From Gordionus sp. m RMFG-2023 (Eukaryota > Nematomorpha > Gordioida > Chordodea > Parachordodidae): a DNA stretch of 64,000 nucleotides. The notes beneath the pieces were generated by a model, which saw nothing but the letters and a program-made list of their open reading frames with translations, did not search any database and had not been told where the DNA came from. The stretch lies in assembly GCF_954871325.1 (NCBI RefSeq), contig NC_088775.1, positions 1,411,473 to 1,475,472 of the forward strand, in the 5' to 3' direction. The position numbers were made by a program, and so were the translations under genes. The number at the start of each line of letters is the position of its first letter. Position 1 is the stretch's first letter. Shown here one piece after another: positions 37,550 through 47,300 of this stretch.

Positions 37550-37756
37550 TATGAGACCGAGTTTCTAAATGACAAAAATTCTGTAAAAAATTATATTATT
37601 TTTTTTTAGTACAGGAAAAAAAATGAAAATAAAATAATAGGAACTTTGTTGTATTAAATTAAAATATCATTAATTTTTTTGATAAAGAAAAGAAAAAAAA
37701 TCGTAAAAAGATTACAACCAATTTAAGAGCATGTTTTGTCTAACAAGTGATATTCA

Positions 37757-37910
37757 GATTAGTGTTGTTAAAAATACTTTTTAAATGGATCTAGATACAG
37801 ATACATAGTCTAAAATAATATCTAGATACCGATATTTTAATCAAAAATATATCTAGATACAGATAGAGATACCACATTTTTATATCTAGATCCTTTAACA
37901 ACTCTGCAGA
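37757..37910. mobile_element. short element, GGATCTAGATACAGATAC type
   Basis: It starts TAGTGTTGTTAAAAATAC, with GATCTAGATACAGATACA inside, and ends TATCTAGATCCTTTAACAAC. The inner arms are inverted copies. A related copy is at 52100-52256. It shares its outermost bases with the CGGCTCA family. Confidence 0.75.
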
Positions 37911-37911
37911 T

Positions 37912-38132
37912 TAGTGATGTTTAAAGGGCTCATTTTGAGCCGACTTTTAAAAACTCAGTATTTTATCCAGGAAAATTACTACGCATGCCTGAGGATTTTG
38001 CGCACATAGATTGTACGAACGTCTAGACATTATAGTGTCTAAATTTCGAGGCTTAGTCAATATTTTTCTGGCGAAAATGTTGAGTTAGCGGTTTTTAAAA
38101 ATCGGCTCAAAACAAACCGTTTAACAACATTA
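37912..38132. mobile_element. short element, TAGTGTTGTTAAACGG family
   Basis: It begins TAGTGATGTTTAAAGGGCTC followed by ATTTTGAGCCG, and ends ATCGGCTCAAAACAAACCGT then TTAACAACATTA. It directly follows another element; CAGAT precedes both, so two insertions share one site. Confidence 0.8.
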
Positions 38133-38269
38133 GTATACAGATATATAAATAATTTTATGAAGAAATGAATTTAACGTACAAATAGGGTATGAATCGTCGT
38201 TTAAAATTTCAAAAAAAACACTAATTGTTTTTTTTTTAAATTGTTTCCTTTATAATTTTTATGATACAA

Positions 38270-38440
38270 TTGATTGATCGATGTTGTACAAGTGGATGGA
38301 GAGGGTTGAGAATTCTTGACTCCTAGTCCGTGCTGAAGGTTTACGGCCCGGTCTCAAACCAGCCCCGGACAGATACACATGGACACGATCTAACACCAAT
38401 CTTGGAAAAAAACTGATCCAGACAGCAGTCCTAAATATGA
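38270..38440. other. conserved block 5' of receptor exon 1 (unit F)
   Basis: It reads TTGATTGATCGATG, GAGAGGGTTGAGAATTC and CGGCCCGGTCTC. It lies about 0.8 kb from the pseudogene start because two short elements were inserted between them. Confidence 0.45.
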
Positions 38441-38918
38441 ATATCCGGCCCTTTGTTTTTTAAACCTAATTTAATTCTTATTTTTATCGTTATATTAAAT
38501 ATATAAAATGTATTTTTTATGTTTTAAACAATTATCGAATCAAAGTATGATTGATTTTTTTTTTCAGAGTTATATTTCCAAAAATATTAATTTAAAAAAA
38601 AAACAAATGAAAGTAAAATAAAGAAAAAAATAAATAAACAAAGAAAAAAATATATTAAATTGAACCTAACCCAGAAAAGGTAAATATAAAAATGAAATTA
38701 ATATACGTAAAAAAAAAAATTCGGGAACAGAATTATATAAATAGGAATAGTAGTAACGCGAACTAAAAAATATTAATAAAAACCGGTCCGGTTAACGGTG
38801 TATTAACGGTCAGCTAACGGTCGGTTAATGGTCTGGACAGATAAAAAATTAAGGTAAGTCTAGTTTAAATGATTTAATTTTTTATAAGAAAACAGAATTC
38901 TAGACAGCCATAATATAT

Positions 38919-39760
38919 AGGGGAGACTGGGGGGGGGGGGGGGTAACTCGATTTTATATTAAAGGAAAATTTACGATAGAATTTCTGTTTAATTTGCACA
39001 GATTTTATTATTATCCGCAATTTCTATTGAATTACATTTGACTATATTAAATTTTCAAGTAAAACAAGTTCTTACTTTTAAGTTTTTCGTTTTGCGATAG
39101 TTGATCACGAATTGTAATTCAGCCCCAGAATCCCAGCCTTTAAGCCGATCCGAATATTCTCTGGTAGATTCCACTCTAACTTGTTTGGAATTAAAAAGTT
39201 CAAATATTTTCTTTTTTAGTAATTTTATTTCTAAATTTTGGTTAATTTAATAAACATTTTGGGACATAAAAAAAGAGAAATAAGGATATTTAAGGAGAGA
39301 TTATGTTCTTACCATAAAATGCCATAGAACATCCATGAAATTGCCAATTCAAGATTTTCAAAAAAAATTTTTTTTTTATTATTAACTGCCATATAGCGAG
39401 CCCCGCTAGCTCTAAATTGACAAACCATGAAATAATATCTAGATATGATAAATGACTCACTTAACTTCCCCCAAATTATAGAAGAATGTTTAAACTTTGC
39501 TATAAAATTTAATTTAACATATAAATTGATTAAATATTTTAAATTAAAATTTAAAATTCTATCCTGTAAAACATAAAATCTTTCGAAAATTTTATCAAAA
39601 TTTCATTTTTTTAAAAAGACTTTTTTTTGTCCCTATATAGGATATAAACTAATATTTAAAAAAAAAAACTTATATTAGTTAATTTTAAAATGAGATTAAG
39701 TAGTGGTTTGCCAAGCCCCGGGGTTCACCTAACCCCAGTCTTCTCCCTTACATTAAAAAC
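38919..39760. repeat. inverted-repeat element with GGGGAGACTGGGG ends
   Basis: The left end is TATAGGGGAGACTGGGG followed by a G run. The right end, on the minus strand, is TGTAAGGGAGAAGACTGGGG followed by TTAGG. The length (about 840) is similar to the copy at 7965-8790. No coding frame. Confidence 0.62.
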
Positions 39761-39821
39761 AAATTATATATTATTATCCTTTTTTTCATAGTAACCTAAA
39801 ATTTTTGATAGGAATTAGTGA

Positions 39822-40020
39822 TCTACATCGGGCCTAATTTTTCAAACCCGGTCCGAATTTTTTTTTAAAAAGTTTTGCCAACTCGCCCCGAACTCGAAAC
39901 TTTTTTAAAGAAAATTTACGGCCCAACCCGGCCCGACCATATATTATAGAAATTAATTTTTATAATTACTAAAGATATATGTTATATGGCGTCTAGTTTT
40001 CTATAAATGTAATCGAATAT
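39822..40020. mobile_element. CCCGGCCCG-type short element, one end
   Basis: It starts TAGTGATCTACATCGGGCCT then AATTTTTCAAACCCGG, and shares GGCGTCTAGTTTTCTATA (inverted) with the more complete copy at 53503-53785. The opposite end is missing. Confidence 0.65.
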
Positions 40021-40080
40021 TTTTATCTTACATTAAAAAAAAATTCAATATAAAATTGATATATTTTAAAAAAAATTAAA

Positions 40081-40265
40081 CAATACAGCATTTAATCAAG
40101 AACACCTTATTTCGTGTTTTTAAGTGTTTGGTGGCATTGTTTTTTTTTGTTTCTTTTAACCTTTTAGGCTGTTTTGTAATAAGTCGGAACTTCCAGATTC
40201 TGCAATATATACTTTAAAAATAGATGCTGTAAATAGGCAATTATCAAATTTTTAGGGTTTACCCT
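40081..40265 (+). mobile_element. second copy of the RTE-like LINE 5' segment
   Basis: TTTAAGTGTTTGGTGGCATT and GATTCTGCAATATATACTT with GATGCTGTAAATAGGCAATT match 32440-32600 at high identity. Nothing downstream of that segment is present. This is odd for LINEs, which usually lose the 5' end, so the shared block may itself be an independent repeat. Confidence 0.6.
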
Positions 40266-40269
40266 CTGA

Positions 40270-41540
40270 CTCACATTGAAGTCAGTCAAAGAGGTTTTAG
40301 CAGTGGGAAAAATGAGAAAAATTGAGAGTGGTCACAACAAAACTTCAAATTAAAAAAAAACACATAATTTATAAATATAATTAATGGGGAAATGTGATAA
40401 CAACAAAATATCCTCAAACAGCTGTAATTTCTTTTATAAAAAAAGTTTACCTTCTAACATAATATCTATTCCTCTTAGCTTTGGGTCAACTGGCCCCTAT
40501 TGACAATTAGCTCATTTTTTGTCGCATCCAAAGAGAAGAGAAATAAATGGTTTACTATTTCTCCACACTTAGTTTTTTTTAAAAATAAAAAACATTTATC
40601 TTTTCAAGATGCTAAATTCCGCAAAAATTTAGCTTCATTTAAAACGATGCCATTTATCGTTTCATGTTAAATTATATTTTCGGTAATTAAAGATATATCG
40701 AGGGGGGAAAAAACAATTTAAAAAAAAACTTCCACTTTAAATTTTTTTGTTTTTTTTAACCCCACCTAATGTTGTTTTTTTGCCCCCTGAGTTTTATTTT
40801 TCCTTAAAAAAATAATTTTTTTTACGTGTTTTTTTACGCAGTTTTCATTTCCACTAACTCCCCTCCCTCCCCATTATCGTCACGCTATTGGTTATATAAA
40901 ATTCCTTATCAAATCTCTATGCCTTATCAATCTTATCCCAAATAATCTCGTTTTTCCTGTTCCCCTGATTCATCTAATCGTTATATTATATTCTTGACAT
41001 CTTTCAATCTTAAAATTCCTTGGTATTATCGTATACCATTTTTTTTCTTCTCCTATCTGTCGCGCACTTCTCAGCTTCGCTTTCAACCTATCTTCTTTGG
41101 GTATGTATGAATAACAAAAAAAAACACATATCAATCATCTTATAAAATGTCGATCTTTACAATTCGAACACTTCAGGGACTCGTTTAAAGATATACCCGT
41201 ATTTTTTTTATTTTTATACACTTTATATAAAAAAAAAGAAAGAAATATAAACCAATCAAAAATTAAAATTGAAAAATAGTCGCTATTGGATAAAACGACC
41301 TCTTTAAAATCATAAATTATAAGTTATAATTCATATTTGAATCAAATGGAAATAAAATCTTCCATATTCAACTATAATTTTTTTTTTTAATCTTTTTATT
41401 ATTCAAATTTTAAAATTCAAAAATGCTTTTTAATTGAATATTGAAAGATCGATACATACATAAATATATTCATTTTAAAATACATTATATATTGCATAAA
41501 ATATAAAATGTCATTCATTATTCTCAACACAGACATCAAA
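40270..41540. other. AT-rich intergenic stretch, no gene seen
   Basis: Homopolymer-rich sequence with a few C-rich patches (CCCCACCTAATG, CTCCCCTCCCTCCCC). No conserved frame, splice-supported exon or inverted-repeat pair could be supported. Confidence 0.5.
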
Positions 41541-41544
41541 AAGA

Positions 41545-42298
41545 AAATAGGTAGGCTAGAGAGTATTAGTAAAATTTATTTTATTTTCCTGACTAGCTTT
41601 ATTGAATCCCGTTAAAGACAGTAAAGAAGGATTTGGAGAAGGCTTTTAAATACAAAATGGCGCTTCCCTGGTTACTTAAGATCCTTGAGATAGTTTGCTG
41701 TATTGAAGCAAGAATTTGGCAGAACAACTGACAAATTGGACACACAATAAATACGTAAGCAACGTTTGATAGCGATTACCTTCCTTAAGACAGGGGCCAA
41801 AACGAGAAAACGTAACTACGATTTCTTTGTGGTATGAACCACTTGACTTTTATCGTGCAATCGAATCTTTACCATTACCTGTCACATAATAATTTTATAA
41901 ATCAAAAGGATTATGCCAATCAAAAATGACGAATGGTCAGACCAATCATCTTTATTTTACAAATTATTTGGAAGAAAAAAAACAATACGTTTTAACGTTA
42001 ACAATTAATAGCATTGATTACTAAGTTAATGTACCATAGTTGGTAAGTAAGATTGCCTGAAGGAAAAATTCCTTGTAAATCCTGTATACTTTATAGCCCC
42101 AGGTTGCGCTTAGCACTAAGAGGATGAAAACTGTATCATGTATATACCTTTTTGTCAGTCATATTGACCTTAAAATTTAGCAAATCGAAGGAAAGTTTCA
42201 AGAAGTAGGTGGTAAACGGATACATTATAATCATGATTATCGTTATATAATAGATGTCTAGACTTTTGTACCATCTATGATCAAAATCTTCAGGTTTG
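41545..42298 (-). pseudogene. 7TM receptor pseudogene, two degraded exons (unit G)
   Basis: Exon 2 remnants (about 41545-41880) keep the CAG acceptor with GTAATG after it, PQRNRSYVFS, a TM6-like VCPICQLFCQILAS and FNGIQ, with stops and shifts between. Exon 1 remnants (about 42020-42298) keep LDIYYITIIMIIMYPFTTYF (TM4), KLSFDLLNFKVNMTDKK and, frame-shifted, GYKVYRIYKEFFLQAILLT. The N-terminal half, TM1-TM3, is missing and a half element of the CGGCTCA family abuts the break. It is the most diverged minus-strand copy. Confidence 0.78.
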
Positions 42299-42378
42299 CG
42301 TGATATTTTTATGGACAAAATACTGAGTTAGGCCGTTATTAAAAATCGGCTCAAAATGAACCGTTTTAACAACACTAA
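42299..42378. mobile_element. CGGCTCA-family element, right half
   Basis: GACAAAATACTGAGTTAGG, ATCGGCTCAAAATGAACCG and TTTTAACAACACTAA match the right arm of the family. The left arm is absent; the break meets the receptor remnant. Confidence 0.75.
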
Positions 42379-42789
42379 TTCCAGCACCATATCTGCCTTA
42401 ATAGATTTTAGACTTCATCATTGAATTTTTTTTGAGGGGGGGGGGGGGGGGATGATGTAAATTGTGCATTTTTTGGGTATAGTTTTATGATTCTATGTAA
42501 TTTCGGGGTCCTAATATTGCTATAAATAGTCCCAGATGGAATAAATTAACGTGTTTTCGTCTTCTGTAGCAAACCGTAAAAGCTTTTTTTCCCCAATCGC
42601 TAAATCCCCTATTGTCCAAATTCATCGTTTGGACCACTTAATGCGTTAATGGTCACTTTATAACTAATATTTTTTATAGTTATATGCTCTTGTAATATCA
42701 ATTTTGTATAAATTAAAAGAAATAATAATTTTCTAAAAATTTTGTCTGTATTCTCATTTAGGCTAATTGAGATTGTGAAATTAAAATTT

Positions 42790-43020
42790 AATAGTCCGGT
42801 CCCAACCGAGAGAATGTCGATCCGAATTTAGCCGGAGCTGTCCGTGAAGGGTCCTAATACTATAAAACTATAAGCTTCATTTTTTCTTAAATACCCGGGC
42901 CGGGCGGATCAAATATTTTAATATTTAAAAAAAATAGGGGCAGGTCCGGTTCGAGTATTTTAAATAAACTACGAGCTGGGTAGAAATAAATTTTTTAAAA
43001 AAAATCCACGCCATGTAAAA
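42790..43020. mobile_element. degenerate CCCGGCCCG-type element
   Basis: It contains GTCCGGTCCC, ACCCGGGCCGGGCGGATC and GCAGGTCCGGTTCGAG separated by AT-rich sequence, like the 53503 family but with unclear ends. Confidence 0.4.
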
Positions 43021-43145
43021 TAGTACCTCTTGAGGTTTCTGATATATATATTTTTTTTAAAAAAAATCGATAATACTTTATGGAAAAAATTACTAACGTA
43101 TCTTACACACGTGATAAAAAAAAAGGTTATTATTATATTGAATCG

Positions 43146-43293
43146 GGTTACAAAACAGCTAACTCAATATTTCATCCAGAAAAATATTATGCAAGCCCTT
43201 CTGTTAGGTCTAGACATATATTATCGAAATCTCGAAGCTTATAGGCAATATTTTTAAATTTCGGCTCAAAACGAGCGGTTTAACAACACCGGT
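43146..43293. mobile_element. CGGCTCA-family element, left end lost
   Basis: AACTCAATATTTCATCCAGA, GTCTAGACATATATTATCGA and TCGGCTCAAAACGAGCGG then TTTAACAACACC give most of the family consensus. The first 30 bases are degraded. Confidence 0.72.
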
Positions 43294-43899
43294 TACAAGT
43301 ATTCGCGGTAAAACTGTCCCGACTTTTTGTGACCAAATTTAATTGGTTCATATGATTTTATTTAAAAAATAACAATTTCAATAATTCATTATTGATTTTT
43401 TTAGGGAATTTAAATAAAAAATTTCTTTCGTTTACATAGTTATATATATATATATATGTATATATATAATACACAAGTTGAATTTTTTTATATAATACCA
43501 GAAGTCTTAATTAGAAGAATATAATAATTGGTAAAGTGACCTATAACATATACAATATTCTCAGTTTAAAAAAGTAAATAATTCACGGGGTAATAATTTA
43601 TAATTGTATTTCATATTCAGTTTTTAACGACACAAACTCAATTATTTATATAATAGAATATGATATAATCGAATTAAAAGTGATAGTTAAATAATGCATT
43701 GGTTGGGGAGGAAATTTAACCCTCTCACCCCCCCCCCTTCGGGGAAAATGAACGGGTTACATGCTTTGATAGAATTTTAAAAAATAAATCGCGCGAAAAT
43801 AATTATATTAACAAATCAAGTTTTCGAAGAAATTACAATTCTTACATAGTGTCTAAAATGAAGTTCAAATTCAACATGCGGTAAACTCGAAAGAAAAAA

Positions 43900-44304
43900 A
43901 ATGATTCGATCACGTGAACGCGTAATCGGTTATCAAGACAGTTAAATTGTTGACGGTTATTTCGTGAGTTTTGGCGGTATTCAAATCAATAAGCTGTTTG
44001 TAATAATGGCGCGAACTTTTGCTTTTACAAAACGGGTCAAAATTTGGGGTTACGAATTGTTGATCTTTTGATTGGATATCGACTGCCACATTATCGAGCG
44101 ACGGGGACGTGGCGACTAACGAGGCGGAACTGTAATATAATGTTGTGTTGTTTTTTTAGAAAAGATGAAATTACTCGCAAATTAAAAGTTGAAAACAAAA
44201 TTTATTTTTTGAATGACCAATTACCGATCAACGAGACAAACATTTATACACTAAAAAAAAAGATCGTCGCATCGATCATCTGGCCGGACAAAACCCCGAT
44301 ATAA
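43900..44304 (+). other. GC-richer patch with short open frames, unresolved
   Basis: It is less AT-rich than its surroundings and starts with ATCACGTGAACGCG. An ATG at about 44006 opens MARTFAFTKRVKIWGYELLI and then stops. An overlapping frame without a good ATG (44044-44304) runs 86 codons. It lies in convergent position to the end of the RYBP-like gene. It could be a promoter and first exon of a plus-strand gene, or chance. No domain was recognised. Confidence 0.25.
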
Positions 44305-44389
44305 AAAATGTCTACGAGTCGGACTGACCTCTAATCTGGTTATATTTATATTTACTGATTTTCTGAGCCCTTTTGGGAAGAAGAACTTT

Positions 44390-47300
44390 TTAAGTTAAGA
44401 AAATAGGAACTAAAAAATATAATAAATTATTCGAAAGTAAAAAAAAAATAAACCAATTAATTTCGGGGCTCGCGGAGATAATTTGATCTTTATCGAAGCC
44501 ATCTTTGTTATGACCGCATCGAGAAAATACTGGCAGCCCTATCGCCACGCTAGAACTTACGGTATTGAGAGTTATGATATCGTTATCGACGGAATTTTTG
44601 TTCGAAACGTTTATTTGGTTGTCGGTGGGAACTGATAAAGAGCCATGGTTATTTTTTATAGTCGATTCTATTAAATCACGTGTTTCGGTGGTTTCGACGA
44701 CGATATTCGTGTCTATATCGTTGGCGATCGGGCGTGATATTTCGAGATTAGACTTGGAAAGTTGTTGATGCCCAACGCCAGATAGAGGGAGACTGCCTTT
44801 ACTCTCCCCTCGGATACCGCGCAACTCTCCAGTACTTCTGCGCATATTTCGCAAATTTTTCTTGAAAAAACCCTCGAGTTCGGGCCCCTTCAATTCTTTG
44901 TTGTATTTCCAGAGCTTGGACAAGTCCTTACGAATTTCGTTGATGTACATCTCATCTTCGCTGTCAATCGAGGAGAAGCTCTCCAGCTTTTCCGAAGGAG
45001 AGAGGGCGGGAATCCTTTTGATTCTCCTAATTCTTCGGTAAAATTTCCTGGCTTTTCCACCAGCTGAGCTTGCATTAAGGTCAAAGCTAGAATTGCATTC
45101 TTTAGTGGCACTGTTATTAATGCTAGCGGGGTGGTTTGAACGAAGTGGCAAATCGCTGAAGGAGTATTCTGATAATTTAACTGGCCGCTTGGGAGTGAAC
45201 GTTTTTAGTAGAGGAGTCGAACAACCGGATGTGGTATTACTGGGAATTACGTTGAAATGCGAAGAAGTCCTATTTTTCTCCAACGGATAAGGAATCGTAA
45301 TATTCAGGGGGTTTCCAAGATCGCTTTTAGACGTTTGGTAGTTGGCCGTAAAGGGGTAGAGGTAAGAATCAGGATTATTGGAACATTTGGAATAAACACC
45401 CTCGCGTATGTCGCTCTTCCGATAGGAAGTCAAATCAAGTGGACCTGTGACTAAACTGTTATGCCCACCTACTAGTTGTGTCTCATTACAGTTTCCCGTT
45501 TTAAAACAATTGGCATCTACGTAGTTTCGGGAACAAATTTTTTTCCCGCTTGAACTCTCTACAAGAGGAAGTGGCATGGAGTTATCAAATGTGGGAGGAA
45601 ATAAAGGCGTGGTGCTTGACTTGAATTGGTTTAAGTAATTGTAATGGTGAGGTTGTTTGGTCGATAAGAATCTCTCATTAAAATAGTCATTCCGAACATT
45701 TTGGGAAAGTGTACCGCTTGTCGCCGCGGTGGCGTATGAGGTATTGTCGTTACGGGCAAAGTTAGGAGTGTACGGAGAGGGCAGGTGGGGTGAAGGAAAA
45801 AAAGAGGGAGGGTAATAGAAAGGTGGCTTGTTCCGAAAATAGTCTTCGAAGGACCGCATAGCGTTGTTCATGTGAAGGTTATGCTGCTTGTTATTGGACA
45901 TGAGATTAATGTTGTACACGTTAAAGGTGGGCCTATAAAAGTTGTAAAAAGGAGGAAAAATCTGTGGTCCCCTTGACAACGGCGGGAGTGTGCCGCGTTC
46001 TATCGCGATTAACGGAAACGACGTTATTCGTTTTTTTATTCGGGTACGCAAAGGAATCTGGAGAGTAGGGGAGGTTAATATTATTAACGCAGGGGTATTT
46101 CGGATCATGGTCTTCGAGATATTTGAGGTGCTGGAGGGTTTTCGCGTGGTTACTGGCATGGCCGGCAGTCAAATCGACGCTCCTTTCGTCACCAATGGCG
46201 CAATGCGAATTATCGGAGTTATTGCCATTGGAGGAACGTTGGATTTCTTCGTTTTTGGTTACCAATTTTTTCCAAGAATTTATAAAACGGTCGAAATGGT
46301 TGGAAGCGATCGGCACTTGAGGAGAAGAAACGAGGGTGGCGTGCGAGGAAGTATCCCTGTTAGCGGATGACGTCATCATGAGCTTGGCTAGGAAGGAATG
46401 GGGCGATTTGGCCTTATTTTCATCGTAAGCCCCCAGATCTAGGATAACGGGTGGGGTAGTTGGGAAATAATTAGGGTGCGGGTTGTTACCAGGTTGCGGA
46501 TCAAAATTATTGACATCCTTAAGGTCTGGCGGTTTATTAATGTTGATGGCACTTTGGCCTGATATAATACGGTGTTTTTTGGAATGATGAATCGTGGATG
46601 ATTCTAAAAAATAAAAAAAAACAAATTATTACCAGATTTTATGACAAATTTCAGAAGATTAAAGATCGGGTTTTGTTCTAAAAAATCTAAACAGCGGGCC
46701 GAACCGGGTTTTTCCGGAAGTAAAATATTAAAAATCCGGGTGGAAATCGAAAACGAAATTTTTTAAAAAAAATATCCGATCAGAGAAATCATGTAAAGAT
46801 TATATTGAAATATAACTCACTAGTGGAGTGTTCATTTCTAATGAAAGGCGTTACAATGCCAACTTTCGAAGATTGTTGTGGATGTTGAGATTGAGATTTT
46901 TCTTCTATCTTTGGTTCCTCTTTGCAATAATTATCCGACCGAAAAATATCATCACGAAGGGCAGGGTTTGCACATATATTATCGGTGGATGTCGAAGAGT
47001 TATGGCTATGATTCGGCCCCATCATAAGGTGACCGGATGTGGCTAAGAGCAGCAAAGAATTGGCGGCAACTTTCTTCTTGTTGCAAGAGCCGGGCTTTCG
47101 ACCTTTCCTTTTTTTAACGCTTGCCGCGTTATCGTTGCTAATACCGACGCCGCCAAAATCGTCGCAGTTAACGGTGGACGATAGAATGGGCTCTTTATCC
47201 TTTTTCGTTGCCGCGGCGAAATTTTTGTCATCTTTCGGAATGGGTATCGAATTGGTATTGGGTTCAGATTTAGGGCGTTTTTTGGCTGGGAATTTAGTTT

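Noticed and set aside
45990-46370. 126-codon plus-strand frame
   Set aside because: Antisense to the RYBP-like exon 3; its openness follows from the codon use of the real gene.
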